From a virus, in the IMG/VR virus record IMGVR_UViG_3300042691_021097, positions 1-38,856 of that record: DNA of 38,856 nt. One strand, 5' to 3'. The translations under genes and the position numbers were made by a program. Below the pieces are notes generated by a model, which did no database searches, had not been told where the DNA came from, and saw only the letters and a program-made list of their open reading frames with translations. Of this stretch, positions 1-8,726 are shown in pieces. Every line of letters starts with the position of its first letter. Positions within the stretch are counted from its first letter, which is position 1.

Positions 1-178
1 TCACTGCACTTATGGCGCGCACCATATAGTACGCCTCCATCCTCTTTTGCTCATTCTCAGGAGCAGAACCCTTCCAATCCTCAACCAGACGATCCTCAAG
101 ACGCCGGAAAACTTCCGCTACCGCAAGGTCGCCGTTAATCAGCTTCGCTGCGCGCCACAGATCCTCTTTCTCGATCAC
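1..178 (-). CDS. Conserved small phage protein downstream of portal (partial)
   Basis: This is the N-terminal 59 codons of a gene that runs off the left end of the window. It starts with GTG, and that GTG overlaps the portal stop codon as GTGA. An AGGAG ribosome binding site lies about 7 nt upstream, so the start is well supported. The product is charged and apparently helical (starts M-I-E-K-E-D-L-W-R). From memory it resembles a family of small proteins (about 80-110 aa) found right after portal genes in podoviruses, with a pattern of a helical repeat, a Glu-Ala/Asp-Trp segment and a later Tyr-rich helix. No function is known to me. It is expected to be co-transcribed with the portal and the following scaffold gene. 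Confidence 0.8.
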   Translation of the reverse strand, partial: MIEKEDLWRAAKLINGDLAVAEVFRRLEDRLVEDWKGSAPENEQKRMEAYYMVRAISAV

Positions 179-2424
179 TGAATAACTCCTAAGTCAGCAG
201 GCGCGGGCCCCTGAGCGGTCTTGAACATCTGCTGGATCTCAGCTCGCTGGCGATCAACTTCGCCCTTGATGAGCGCCATATCCACCTGCGTCGAGTATTT
301 CGCCTCGATCTCAGCAGCTCGAAGCATCGCATCAACGAACAGCTTGTCGCGCTCGAAGTCAGCCGCAGCCGCAGCCTTCTGGCGTTCCAGTTCCTGCTTC
401 GCCGCGCTAATCAGGATGTCCGCCTTAATCTTCTCAGCCTCAACCTGTGCGAGGAGAGCCGCAGGGTCAGGCTGCTGCTGCTTGCTCTCAGCCTGTTGCT
501 GCATGAACGCCTGCACTTCTTCCGGAGACACTTCCTTGAAGAACTTCGACGGGTCCATGTAGCCCGAAAGCTTCGTGATCTCCGACAAGGTGTCGCGATA
601 TTGCTCAAGAGAAACGAGCGGATTGTACGGCCCGAAGTTGGCGATGATCTCCTTCTGCTGGGCAAGGATGCCCTGCAAGAAGATCATGCGCTGCTCATCG
701 GAACCACGCCCAAGAGCGATGTTCACAATCATATCCATCGAGGCATCCCAGCCACGAGGATCAATAGGCACGAACTTGTTGCGCAGACGGATGATCTTCG
801 GCTTGTCCTGATGGCGGATCACCATCTTCAGAACGCCCTGGAAGCACCGCTTGATCCCGTCCGCGAACAGGCGAGCGATCATCTCAATTCGCTCTTGGGA
901 CGACGAAAGCTGCGCCTGTACAGCGGCCCGCGTCGTGGATTGAAGAGCCTCGGCGTCGAGACCCTGAGAAGCGCGAGAAATCCCGGTCCTTTGGGTTTTG
1001 ATCTCATCCAGATACGACATCACGCCAAGGGCCTGCTGGCCAACGAAAGGCTCTGCAAGAGGCTGCACCATCCCAGGCGCACGAGCTCGGATGATCGCCC
1101 CAGTTTCGACGTTCAGCACATCGTCAATGTTAACCTGCCCCTCAACCACAACGGTGCGGGGGTGGATCGACTGCGCAAGGCTGTCGAGCGTATTTCGCAT
1201 GATCGAGGACTTGATGAGCTGCAAGTCCATCGTCTGATCCGCAATCGACTGACCAAAGATCGTGTGCGGCGTCGGATCTGGCTCAAGCAGCGCAAACGGT
1301 ACGCTATCGACAACCTCGTCATAGAGGATGTACGTACCATTACCTACGGTGCAGACCTTGTGTAGCTCTGCAATCCCGTCGCCGTCCTTGTCGATCTTGA
1401 TGTAGCTTTCGACGTAGAAAACCTTGTCCGTCGTCTCGTCTGTCGTGTTCGTGATGCCGAAGAACGACTGGTCAGCCGGATTACGGGTAATCACTTCCCC
1501 GTTCATCTCAAAGCCGCCAGTTCCAGCGTTCATCTCAATGATGTCGCGCGGATAGCCCATCGCAACAAGCTCTGAAATCGTCGCCAGCTTGCGGCGCGCA
1601 ACGTAGATAGCCTCATCAATTGAGGTCGCTTCGTTGTCGATCAGGAACTGCTCAGGCGGAACCGACTCGATGATGTAGCGAGGCGTGCGACGAATGCGGC
1701 GGATCTTCATTTTGACCAGCGAGACGCCGGTCATCAGATCCGTCTCTTCCTCGTACTCATCGACCTGCACTTCGCTGTCCTGCGAAATGAACATCGCCTC
1801 TTCAGGAGACAGGCCTGAATAGGAGTAATACTCGACCTTCTCCTCATCCAGCTTGTACCACGTCAGTATGCCGGTCTTGAGCAAAAGGCCGTCCTTGATG
1901 GCGTCGTGCAGGATGCGGAACCCAGGGTTTTCCTGGTAGAAGATGTGATTGATGAGGTCCGTCGCCTGTTCCGCAGCAGCCACGTCCTCCTGCGACTTCG
2001 GCACGAACTCAAGGATCTTGTCCCCGCCCGTGAAGATGCGCAGCAGCGACGGAACCATCGCGAGAACGGTGTCGCGAACTTCCGTCAGCACAACCTGGGA
2101 GCGCCCATCCTCTTCGTTCCCGAAAGGCTCGGCCAGATAGTACGCCATCGCCCGCTCACGCTGCGGAGCGAGGTAGCTGTCGATGTACGTCTGGGAGTCC
2201 TCTATCGCCTGCTTGACGGTATAGCGGAACTCCTCGTCGTCCATCGGCTCTAATTCGTTAGGAGACGCGTCATCCTCGTTGTATTCGTTTTCCATCTCAT
2301 TTTCCGCGTCGTCCTTAGAACGAGCGTTTGAGCCCAAGGCAAAGCCCGTCTTGGGATCGTATCCAAGATTTGTCGCTCCCCCAGCGCCCTGCGGGATGAT
2401 GTCGGGATCGTAGCCTTGGGCCAT
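175..2424 (-). CDS. Portal protein
   Basis: The 749-aa product has the length and layout of podovirus portal proteins (P22 and SU10/phiEco32-like): an acidic N-terminus, then a segment rich in V-L-T-E-V-R-D-T-V and L-R-I-F-T-G around residues 110-135, a central wing/stem region, and a charged, Ala/Gln-rich C-terminal helix (about 620-749) like a barrel. Portal dodecamers form the DNA entry and exit channel at one capsid vertex and dock the terminase and the tail. ATG start with AAGGACG upstream. Three nt separate it from the preceding DUF6496 gene, and its stop overlaps the next gene start. Its place between the terminase block and scaffold/capsid fits the role. Confidence 0.9.
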   Translation of the reverse strand: MAQGYDPDIIPQGAGGATNLGYDPKTGFALGSNARSKDDAENEMENEYNEDDASPNELEPMDDEEFRYTVKQAIEDSQTYIDSYLAPQRERAMAYYLAEPFGNEEDGRSQVVLTEVRDTVLAMVPSLLRIFTGGDKILEFVPKSQEDVAAAEQATDLINHIFYQENPGFRILHDAIKDGLLLKTGILTWYKLDEEKVEYYSYSGLSPEEAMFISQDSEVQVDEYEEETDLMTGVSLVKMKIRRIRRTPRYIIESVPPEQFLIDNEATSIDEAIYVARRKLATISELVAMGYPRDIIEMNAGTGGFEMNGEVITRNPADQSFFGITNTTDETTDKVFYVESYIKIDKDGDGIAELHKVCTVGNGTYILYDEVVDSVPFALLEPDPTPHTIFGQSIADQTMDLQLIKSSIMRNTLDSLAQSIHPRTVVVEGQVNIDDVLNVETGAIIRARAPGMVQPLAEPFVGQQALGVMSYLDEIKTQRTGISRASQGLDAEALQSTTRAAVQAQLSSSQERIEMIARLFADGIKRCFQGVLKMVIRHQDKPKIIRLRNKFVPIDPRGWDASMDMIVNIALGRGSDEQRMIFLQGILAQQKEIIANFGPYNPLVSLEQYRDTLSEITKLSGYMDPSKFFKEVSPEEVQAFMQQQAESKQQQPDPAALLAQVEAEKIKADILISAAKQELERQKAAAAADFERDKLFVDAMLRAAEIEAKYSTQVDMALIKGEVDRQRAEIQQMFKTAQGPAPADLGVIQ

Positions 2425-2427
2425 GTT

Positions 2428-2595
2428 TCAACGTCCTTTTTTCTTCTTCGCCATCCCTGCTTCCGAGAGGGCGATCGCAACAGCCTGTTTTTTGGACTTT
2501 ACCACAGGGCCGCCTTTTCCACTATGCAGCTTGCCAGCGCCATACTCGCGCATGACAGAGGCCATTTTCTTCTCACCCTTCATCTTGCCCGGCAT
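2428..2595 (-). CDS. DUF6496-like small basic protein
   Basis: A 55-aa lysine-rich protein with the pattern M-R-E-Y-x-A-G-K-L-x-S-G followed by G-P-V-V-K-S-x-K-Q-A-x-A-I-A-L-S-E-A. I recognise this as the DUF6496 family found in many alphaproteobacterial phages and bacteria; its role is unknown, though the basic character suggests nucleic-acid contact. The start at 2595 is chosen because GGAG lies 7 nt upstream; an in-frame ATG nine codons earlier has no such site. It overlaps the end of the glycosyltransferase gene by 23 nt and is followed 3 nt later by the portal gene. Confidence 0.8.
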   Translation of the reverse strand: MPGKMKGEKKMASVMREYGAGKLHSGKGGPVVKSKKQAVAIALSEAGMAKKKKGR

Positions 2596-3226
2596 CTTCT
2601 TTCTCCACGCACGCAGCCACATGATCGTGGCTGAACTCGAAGGTTCCGATATGGCTGATCTGCTTGCTGGCGTCGTGATCTACATGAACCGTGACGCCGT
2701 GGGACTTCGCCAACTGGCAGAAATAAATATCCTCGCCAATGAACGCCTGAGCAGCCTTGGAATAGACGACCTGAAACCACGGCTGCGGAAGCCTGCGGAA
2801 CACGTCCGTCCTGATGAGCATCGCGCCCATCCCAATCGCGTCCACAGGCTCCAGCCCTGACCGATCATGGGAATAGATGAACTTCTGCATCGAGAAGTCG
2901 GACCAGGCGACGGATTTGGCCGGAAGACGGCGCGTCGAGTAGTTACAAGCCACAACGTCCTTGCCATGCGCAATCAGACGCTGCGCCAGATCGCGGGGAA
3001 ACCGCATATCGCTATCCAGAAACAGCGCGTAATCGGCCCCATGACGCAAAGCCATCTGCGCGAGCTTCTGACGCTGATCCGCGATCAACGTCCCGTTCAC
3101 CATGTGGATATTCATTGCCGACCCCACAGGGCTTTTGGCGTACCAGTACGTCGAAAGCAGGCAGAGATCGTAAGCAAACGCAGAATGCACCGTTTCCCGC
3201 GTCGGGATGCAAATAGACAAGTTCAA
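2573..3226 (-). CDS. Family 2-like glycosyltransferase
   Basis: A 217-aa protein that starts with a GT-A-type first strand (N-L-S-I-C-I-P-T-R) and carries an L-D-S-D-M-R-F motif at residues 70-76, matching the metal- and nucleotide-sugar-binding DxD of family 2 enzymes. A later I-G-E-D-I-Y-F-C segment resembles the region holding the catalytic acidic residue. It is shorter than most stand-alone GT2 enzymes and has no membrane segment. The start is TTG: the codon overlaps the preceding stop as TTGA and has a strong AGGAGG 5 nt upstream. It sits beside a sugar-related propeller protein and upstream of portal, which suggests virion or host-surface glycan modification; the substrate cannot be read from sequence. 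Confidence 0.75.
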   Translation of the reverse strand: MNLSICIPTRETVHSAFAYDLCLLSTYWYAKSPVGSAMNIHMVNGTLIADQRQKLAQMALRHGADYALFLDSDMRFPRDLAQRLIAHGKDVVACNYSTRRLPAKSVAWSDFSMQKFIYSHDRSGLEPVDAIGMGAMLIRTDVFRRLPQPWFQVVYSKAAQAFIGEDIYFCQLAKSHGVTVHVDHDASKQISHIGTFEFSHDHVAACVEKEDAGQDEG

Positions 3227-4110
3227 AATAGCCTCCTCACGCTATCTTTTGGCATTTTCAGGATCACCGCTTTCTGATCCATCAGTCCATAGCTGAAAAG
3301 GACATTTTCCCCGTCAAATGCAAGCCCAGAACAAAATTCGATGCGCTCATCCTCAAAAGAAAACTTGCGCCCCATGCGTACAGGACGCATTTCGCTGTCA
3401 AACTGAATGAGATGATGCCGGTAGAAGTGCAGCCGCTTTTTCTGGTCTATCGTCTTACGATGCACAACCGCCAGGTAGCCGTCCTCATACGGCATGACGC
3501 AGGACGAACCAGACAATCCATCAGGCCAGTTATCGGTCTCGCCCGTCTTCAGCACCCGCACAAGCTCTTCGCCATGCAGGCGGTACAACTCAAACGGCGA
3601 CGTGTGATAAACGAAATACAGCCCGTCATCGCGAACGAGCGGCATCCAGTTCTTTTCAATCGTCGCGTTCTTTGGCGACTTAATGAAGACTGGATCGCGC
3701 AACTTGCGACCATCCACCTTGCACAACACCATCGTGTTTTTGGGCGTCGGCGTGTAGTGCAGCGCAGAAGCTAGTACGTAGTCCTCGCCGTCGTACTCAA
3801 ACAGGCGAAGATCCTCTAGGCCGTCCAAAGCGCGTGGATCTGAACGAATATGCCGGTCCTCCAGGAACCAGTAATCCGTCACCTCAAGATGCTTGTTGAT
3901 GATCGCCAGATAGTTCTGGCTGTCAGGCGTCACTGAAGGCGCGGAACCAATCGTGAAATGATACCCGCGCTTCAGATCGTAATTGCAGCCCCTGACCGTC
4001 GCGTAATAGAACCCGTCTCGCACAACAACGGACGGATTGCAGGGGCGATATTGCGTCAGCGGAGGTATCTCCACCCGCGAAAATGCAATATCAACCTGCG
4101 TCAGGATCAT
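3223..4110 (-). CDS. Five-bladed beta-propeller, glycosidase/phosphorylase-like (GH130-related)
   Basis: A 295-aa protein with the repeat logic of the GH43/GH130 five-bladed propeller fold: N-P-S-V-V-V-R-D-G near the start, G-L-E-D-L-R-L-F-E-Y-D-G in the middle, E-K-N-W-M-P-L, S-G-S-S-C-V-M-P-Y-E-D-G-Y-L, and E-R-I-E-F-C-S-G-L-A-F near the end. Similar proteins are often encoded next to glycosyltransferases. I infer a role on surface sugars, either cleavage, phosphorolysis or only binding. The start at 4110 overlaps the previous stop as ATGA; an upstream in-frame ATG would lie deep in the previous gene. The product overlaps the glycosyltransferase start, so the two are probably translated together. 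Confidence 0.65.
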   Translation of the reverse strand: MILTQVDIAFSRVEIPPLTQYRPCNPSVVVRDGFYYATVRGCNYDLKRGYHFTIGSAPSVTPDSQNYLAIINKHLEVTDYWFLEDRHIRSDPRALDGLEDLRLFEYDGEDYVLASALHYTPTPKNTMVLCKVDGRKLRDPVFIKSPKNATIEKNWMPLVRDDGLYFVYHTSPFELYRLHGEELVRVLKTGETDNWPDGLSGSSCVMPYEDGYLAVVHRKTIDQKKRLHFYRHHLIQFDSEMRPVRMGRKFSFEDERIEFCSGLAFDGENVLFSYGLMDQKAVILKMPKDSVRRLF

Positions 4111-4511
4111 GAGAACTCGCTGCGAACAGGCTGCAATCCCAGCCGCTCCACAGCGACGGGCCAAGGCTGTTCCGTAACGTCCGCGGCTACAAACAGCGCG
4201 TCAACGTCCGCTTGCGTACACTCGACGCCAGCCTCTGTCGCATGAGTGTAGACCGCTACAGGATCGCCGGGCGTAGATGAGACGAGCGTCCAGCTACCGT
4301 CTTCTGACTGTTCCCACGTCTGGCAAGGCACGAGATAGCCATACTCCGGCGGGACATAGCCCGTGGAGATGTAATGCGTCGCAGGCGCGTCGCCGGTGGG
4401 CGAAAGTTCCGAGATCCACATGTTCTCGCCACCGGGGCCGAAGCTGACCGCGATAGCGCGGGCTAATTCGACGTTGGCGTCGGGGACGATCATTGTGCGA
4501 AAGATGTCCAT
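4107..4511 (-). CDS. Hypothetical virion-associated protein
   Basis: A 134-aa acidic protein with no membrane segment. It begins M-D-I-F-R-T-M-I-V-P-D-A and contains a repeated Gly-Pro/Thr-Gly pattern in the first half (F-G-P-G-G-E-N-M-W, S-P-T-G-D-A-P-A-T-H-Y) typical of small proteins encoded beside phage tail fibres. I do not recognise a named family with certainty. The ATG overlaps the preceding stop as TGATG, with AAGG about 8 nt upstream; an alternative start at residue 7 is possible. Its position directly after the tail spike suggests a spike chaperone, cap or accessory protein, but this is inference from position only. Confidence 0.7.
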   Translation of the reverse strand: MDIFRTMIVPDANVELARAIAVSFGPGGENMWISELSPTGDAPATHYISTGYVPPEYGYLVPCQTWEQSEDGSWTLVSSTPGDPVAVYTHATEAGVECTQADVDALFVAADVTEQPWPVAVERLGLQPVRSEFS

Positions 4512-6559
4512 CAGTACGCCTTCGTCTTATCGTTGATCCACGTTTCCGTGCTGGTGATGTCTGCTGCGCTCGTGGCCGCGCCGCGAACGATGAGCGAATA
4601 AAGGCGACCGTTGAGATAAATGGTTGGGGACGTGGAGCGCCGACCAATAGTCAACGCAGCATTATCAAAGTTTCCTGAGACGTTTAAGCCGGTGAATGCC
4701 GTTGCAGTGCGCGCGGCGGTGACGCCATTATTACGGAGCGAAACACCATTCGGGTTTTGAATTGACCTGTCCGCAGACCCAGTTAAGACATTCGTAATTG
4801 GCGCGGCCACGTTATCAAACCGATAAGAATTGAAGTCGTCGTTTGTTATGTTGGCTCCGTTACCGTGCGTGGCCCAAAGATAGTTTGAAGTTGGAGCCGC
4901 TGAACTTGGAGCCTGCAACTCAAATGTGTTTCCAGAGATGTATGTTCCAAGAGAAACGACAGCTCCGCTTACGCTATCACTCAGCTTCCGCACACCCGCG
5001 AACACCGTCATCTTGTTGGTGACGCTGAAATCAATGCTCGCAGTCGCCATTGCATCATCGGACCCATCGAACCGCAGATACATCGGGAAGCCCGTCGTAT
5101 CGTAGCTCGTGGACGTGTCAACGCGCTGATAAACCGGCAGCGCCGTGTCGTTGGCTACGCGGAGGTCCGCGCCCCAGAGGTAAACGTGCTTGGTAATGTC
5201 GCCAGCGTAAGAATTTACGCCGTTTCCTGTAGCCATCCCATAAAATACTGTTGCATCTCCGGCAATGGTTGAGGACTTACCAGAAAGTTGACATATGAAC
5301 CAACCGTTCACGTCAGGCGTTATCGTCGCAGATGCGCCAGTTGCAATGCCTAGATTAGTAACGGTCCCAACAACTCCATTTGTTAGGTCATACCAAGCTT
5401 GACACTGATTTGTGCCGCCTGAGTCTGATATAGAAAGCCATACCCAGTCACGTGTTCCCTTCTTAAATCTTATTTTTGATTGTAATGTTTGAGTTGCCCC
5501 GCCAGTGACTACATATCCAGCAGGTAGTGGTTGAACACGATGCGTTCCTGTTGCAGCAACCTCAATCATCTTATCTGCGGTGTTTCCGCCCAACGGATCA
5601 GTCGTATCCGCTGTGTTAGCAGAGATTGTTACGCGGCTTGCCGTTCCCCAATACGCATCATTAAACTCTTCAGTCTTCGTCAACAAATTCACCCGCGCGG
5701 ACAGCACCGGGCGCGCGGAAGGCGTCGCTTGCGTGGCGTGGTTGCCGGGCATCGTTGCGGACCACGATGCGTCAATGCGCTGGTACGGCGTCGGGACGGT
5801 CGATGCTTCGGAAGCAAGACGGAGGTCTGCGCCCCAGATGTAGATGCCCTTAGTGATATCTCCGGGATAAGCGTCACCTGCTGGTGCGGGCAAAGAGTTT
5901 AACAAATTGATCTGAACATAAACTGTTGTCGCAAGGGTTCCTGCTATGCCGCCAACAGCGCAAAGATACCATCCATTACCAACAGATTGGATTGAAGAAG
6001 ATGGGGTTGACGCGGTACCGACAACCGTTGCTGATCCATAAACAGATCCAGTGCTCAAATCGAAGTCAGAATAGATATATCCCGCCGCACCCGTCTGGAC
6101 TAGGTATGCACGTATTGCTGTTCTACCGTTTGCCTTAACATAAAACTTAAAGGTGTTATTTACGTTTGAAGACCCAACATTCAAAGACGAAATAAAGTGG
6201 GCAGAGTTCGGAACATTTTCAAATATTGCATCTGCCGTTGTTGTTCCATTAGGCGCTATGACAGCGTCGGCCGTTATTGTCGCTGCGCCCTTTGTCCACG
6301 CTGCGTTACTAAAATCCTCAGTCCACGTCAGCAGATTGACCCGCTTCGCGCCGTTGGTCCCGACACCGGACTTCGACTTATCCAGCATCAAACCAACAGG
6401 CTGCTCTACAGCCGTCACAGGCGTCGTGCCAGAGCTATCCTGAAACAGCGTGGTCATGTCGCTCGGGTCGTACCACACGCCCTGCTCGCCAGCCGCGAAG
6501 AGAGACGCAGGGCTAAACGCAACAGAGGACAGAAGTGTGGAACGAAACCCGAGAAGCAT
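4511..6559 (-). CDS. Tail spike/fibre with duplicated carbohydrate-binding-like modules
   Basis: A 682-aa protein. Residues about 26-58 hold a common phage tail-fibre motif (G-V-W-Y-D-P-S-D, then F-Q-D-S-S-G-T-T-P-V-T, then G-L-M-L-D-K-S). Two related modules of roughly 200 residues follow, each opening with R-V-N-L-L-T-x-T-E-x-F and ending with W-G-A-D-L-R-x-A-x-x-x and Y-Q-R-[IV]-D. The last third (about 485-682) looks like a LamG/concanavalin-type beta sandwich (L-R-F-D-G-S-D-D-A-M ... R-L-Y-S-L-I-V-R-G). This fits a receptor-binding spike made of sugar-binding modules. Its start overlaps the spike base gene as TGATG, supporting assembly of the two as one organelle. Confidence 0.8.
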   Translation of the reverse strand: MLLGFRSTLLSSVAFSPASLFAAGEQGVWYDPSDMTTLFQDSSGTTPVTAVEQPVGLMLDKSKSGVGTNGAKRVNLLTWTEDFSNAAWTKGAATITADAVIAPNGTTTADAIFENVPNSAHFISSLNVGSSNVNNTFKFYVKANGRTAIRAYLVQTGAAGYIYSDFDLSTGSVYGSATVVGTASTPSSSIQSVGNGWYLCAVGGIAGTLATTVYVQINLLNSLPAPAGDAYPGDITKGIYIWGADLRLASEASTVPTPYQRIDASWSATMPGNHATQATPSARPVLSARVNLLTKTEEFNDAYWGTASRVTISANTADTTDPLGGNTADKMIEVAATGTHRVQPLPAGYVVTGGATQTLQSKIRFKKGTRDWVWLSISDSGGTNQCQAWYDLTNGVVGTVTNLGIATGASATITPDVNGWFICQLSGKSSTIAGDATVFYGMATGNGVNSYAGDITKHVYLWGADLRVANDTALPVYQRVDTSTSYDTTGFPMYLRFDGSDDAMATASIDFSVTNKMTVFAGVRKLSDSVSGAVVSLGTYISGNTFELQAPSSAAPTSNYLWATHGNGANITNDDFNSYRFDNVAAPITNVLTGSADRSIQNPNGVSLRNNGVTAARTATAFTGLNVSGNFDNAALTIGRRSTSPTIYLNGRLYSLIVRGAATSAADITSTETWINDKTKAY

Positions 6560-6798
6560 CAGCGCAACCCAACCATGTTGGAAGCCGTCGTCGCAGCCAA
6601 AACCTTCTGCGTCCTGACCCAGATGTACTGACCAGCCGGAACGGAATTGAACGTCACTGTCTGACCATCCTCTGTCACAATCGCAACGTTCCCCGTCGTC
6701 CCAACATAAATGTAAGAAAACGCGTTGGAAGCCGTATCCGACTTCGTAATTGCCTCAGCATACGTCGGGATGCTTGCCTGAACCCCAGGACCGGACAT
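6559..6798 (-). CDS. Spike base protein, RCAP_rcc01079-like
   Basis: A 79-aa protein matching, from memory, the small spike base protein of the Rhodobacter gene transfer agent and relatives: I-T-K-S-D-T-A-S-N-A-F then Y-I-Y-V-G-T-T-G-N-V, T-V-T-F-N-S-V-P-A-G-Q-Y-I-W-V-R and a C-terminal A-T-T-A-S-N-M-V-G-L. In the gene transfer agent this protein attaches head spikes. Here it lies immediately upstream of the tail spike gene with a one-base stop/start overlap, so it probably forms the socket for that spike. The family call rests on pattern recognition without an alignment. Confidence 0.65.
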   Translation of the reverse strand: MSGPGVQASIPTYAEAITKSDTASNAFSYIYVGTTGNVAIVTEDGQTVTFNSVPAGQYIWVRTQKVLAATTASNMVGLR

Positions 6799-6859
6799 GG
6801 CGAAACTCCTGCAAAAACCAGAGACAATCTAGCACAGGACGCAAAACTAGCAAAGTAAG

Positions 6860-7012
6860 CTACTTCTTACGAGCCGCCTGAAGGTTATCGACGAGATTCG
6901 GGTATGGCCTACCCGCTTTCTTCGCCGCCGCTTTCGCAGAAACCTTCTGACCAGGCGAAAGCTTCTTGTCCATCTTCGTCGGATCTTTCGTCTTCCAGAC
7001 CGGCTTCTTCAT
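6860..7012 (-). CDS. Small basic hypothetical protein
   Basis: A 50-aa protein, Lys/Ala-rich, with a K-A-G-R-P-Y-P-N-L-V-D-N segment near its C-terminus. This segment is recurrent in small proteins of alphaproteobacterial phages and bacteria, but I cannot assign a function. The start at 7012 overlaps the preceding stop as ATGA, with a GGGGA stretch about 8 nt upstream; a longer in-frame reading to 7087 would run through the preceding gene and is rejected. About 60 nt without a gene follow before the spike base gene. Confidence 0.75.
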   Translation of the reverse strand: MKKPVWKTKDPTKMDKKLSPGQKVSAKAAAKKAGRPYPNLVDNLQAARKK

Positions 7013-7314
7013 GACTGCTTCCCCTTGTTTCGCGCAGAAATAGCCGCAGCCTTCTTCTTCGCATCCGCCTTGCTGGTAGCGCCCCACGCCTGCAACGACA
7101 GCAAAAGCCTCGTCGGCTTCCCATTCTCGTCCCGCTCAGGACCAGGCATCCCGCCCATCCGAGCCAGAAAGCTCGCCCTTCTCGGATTGTCGCCGGACTT
7201 CACAGGAGGCTTCAGCGTGCCGCCCGTCGCAGCCTTGTAGGAAGCGCGACCTTTGGCGTTCAATCCGCCCTTCGCATTCTGTCCTGCCTTTCGCGTCCAA
7301 GCGGGTGTCTTCAT
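7009..7314 (-). CDS. Conserved small basic phage protein
   Basis: A 101-aa basic protein with a strongly patterned sequence: P-A-W-T-R-K-A-G-Q-N, G-G-L-N-A-K-G-R-A-S-Y, G-D-N-P-R-R-A-S-F-L-A-R-M-G-G-M-P-G-P and L-S-L-Q-A-W-G-A-T-S-K-A-D-A-K. From memory the same motif order is common in phages encoding a terminase nearby, always without known function; the G-D-N-P-R-R segment suggests nucleic-acid binding. ATG at 7314 overlaps the terL stop as TGATG and has GGGGAG 7 nt upstream; the GTG one codon earlier is less well spaced. Confidence 0.75.
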   Translation of the reverse strand: MKTPAWTRKAGQNAKGGLNAKGRASYKAATGGTLKPPVKSGDNPRRASFLARMGGMPGPERDENGKPTRLLLSLQAWGATSKADAKKKAAAISARNKGKQS

Positions 7315-8705
7315 CACACAACTCCCCTAATCCCACGGCTCAATGGTTTACCAGGACGCCAATGCGAACCACGCCCACCTACCATAGCAGCATTGCCAGC
7401 GAAGGTTAAGCAAAGCGCATCGGCCAGGTCAGGCGAACGCATACGACGCTTCCGCATCGAGTCCTTCGACTCAACAACAAGAATGCCATCGCTGCGGAAA
7501 GAATATCTCGGCGCAACTAGCTCATGCCGCAGCGTTGGATCTTTCGGCAACTTCACCGCTCTCGTGGTCAGCCATTCCTTTACCGTCACCCACAGCTCGT
7601 CGCGCAAACGATGAACATTCGGGTTCATCGCTGTGCTTTCGGAAACGTTCACGTCCCGAACGTTGAAACCCTGCTCCCTCAAACGATCTGCGACGCCACC
7701 GCCCATGCCAATCGTGTCAACGCAGATCTCTTCAGGGCTATCCATCTTTGCTTCGTTCACAATCATGCCGACCGTCTGCATAATATCCAGACCGCCCCAC
7801 GATTTGATCTCCATCACGACGTTCCCGCGTCTCTTGCACAACGCGGTTCTGTCCGTTCCGAAACGCGCAACGTCAACGCCATACACCATCGGCTCTGTCG
7901 GACTTACCGTGATGTCCCTATTCATCGCGCTATCGACCAAATCCGCAGGAATAAGAGTGTCGTCATCTCCCAGCGCAAACTCGCCAAGAACACGTATCCT
8001 GAAGGCGTTGCTGTCCCTCCCATACGTCGCTTCGATCTGGCGAACGAAGTCTTCCGCAACCAGAGGATTGTCCACGCAGCTCACATGCATCCTATTCCAG
8101 TCAGCAGCCAAATCATGATGCGTCTTGTAAAAAAGCCCGCTATTGCGCGTCGGGTTTGAAATCAGGATCGTCGTCGCTGAGTGTCCCGACATCGAACCAG
8201 CCGCAGCCTCAAACACAGACTCAGGAACCGCGCTCGCCTCGTCCACCACGAGCAAGACATGCTCGCTATGTACGCCCGCCAACGCCTCCGGCCTCTCGCT
8301 GCTGCTCGTTCTCGCGCTGATGAAGCTGCTCTCCGGCGCGGCCTTGAACGTGATCTTGTCGCTGAAGACCTCGAAGCTCTCCTTCAGAACAGGCGGAAGC
8401 TTGTTCAGCCACGACTTAAGCTCGGCAAAAAGGGCGTCGAAAAGCTGGCTCGCAGTCGGTGCAGTGACGATAGATTTCTGTGGATAACGGCAACTCATGT
8501 GCCAAATGAGCGCCCAAGAACAAGCTGTACTCTTCCCGACACCGTGTCCTGCGCGAACCGAGATCCGGCGCTCGCCCCGCGCAATCTTCTTCAGAAACTC
8601 CTCCTGCCACGGCTGCGGCTGCGCTCCCAGAACGTTTCGAACGAAGCCAACAGGGTCGTCGCCGTAGAGTTCGATGAACTCAATAAATGTATTTTTTTGG
8701 GTCAT
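7314..8705 (-). CDS. terL: Terminase large subunit
   Basis: A 463-aa DNA-packaging motor. The ATPase domain shows Walker A G-H-G-V-G-K-S-T at residues 53-60 and Walker B V-L-L-V-V-D-E at 150-156, followed by a coupling-type I-S-N-P-T segment (182-186). The C-terminal RNase H-like nuclease shows the expected acidic residues: D278 in G-V-D-V-A-R-F-G-T-D, D330 in C-V-D-T-I-G-M-G-G-G, and D426/D429 in R-S-P-D-L-A-D-A-L. It translocates DNA through the portal and cuts the concatemer. The ATG has no recognisable ribosome binding site; upstream is a C-rich leader (G-rich on the plus strand). Confidence 0.95.
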   Translation of the reverse strand: MTQKNTFIEFIELYGDDPVGFVRNVLGAQPQPWQEEFLKKIARGERRISVRAGHGVGKSTACSWALIWHMSCRYPQKSIVTAPTASQLFDALFAELKSWLNKLPPVLKESFEVFSDKITFKAAPESSFISARTSSSERPEALAGVHSEHVLLVVDEASAVPESVFEAAAGSMSGHSATTILISNPTRNSGLFYKTHHDLAADWNRMHVSCVDNPLVAEDFVRQIEATYGRDSNAFRIRVLGEFALGDDDTLIPADLVDSAMNRDITVSPTEPMVYGVDVARFGTDRTALCKRRGNVVMEIKSWGGLDIMQTVGMIVNEAKMDSPEEICVDTIGMGGGVADRLREQGFNVRDVNVSESTAMNPNVHRLRDELWVTVKEWLTTRAVKLPKDPTLRHELVAPRYSFRSDGILVVESKDSMRKRRMRSPDLADALCLTFAGNAAMVGGRGSHWRPGKPLSRGIRGVV

Positions 8706-8726
8706 GGGAGCGGCGGCTTTCGTGCC

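Noticed and set aside
496-1365. 289-codon open frame on the plus strand opposite portal
   Set aside because: It mirrors the portal coding sequence and has no ribosome binding site or family-like motifs.
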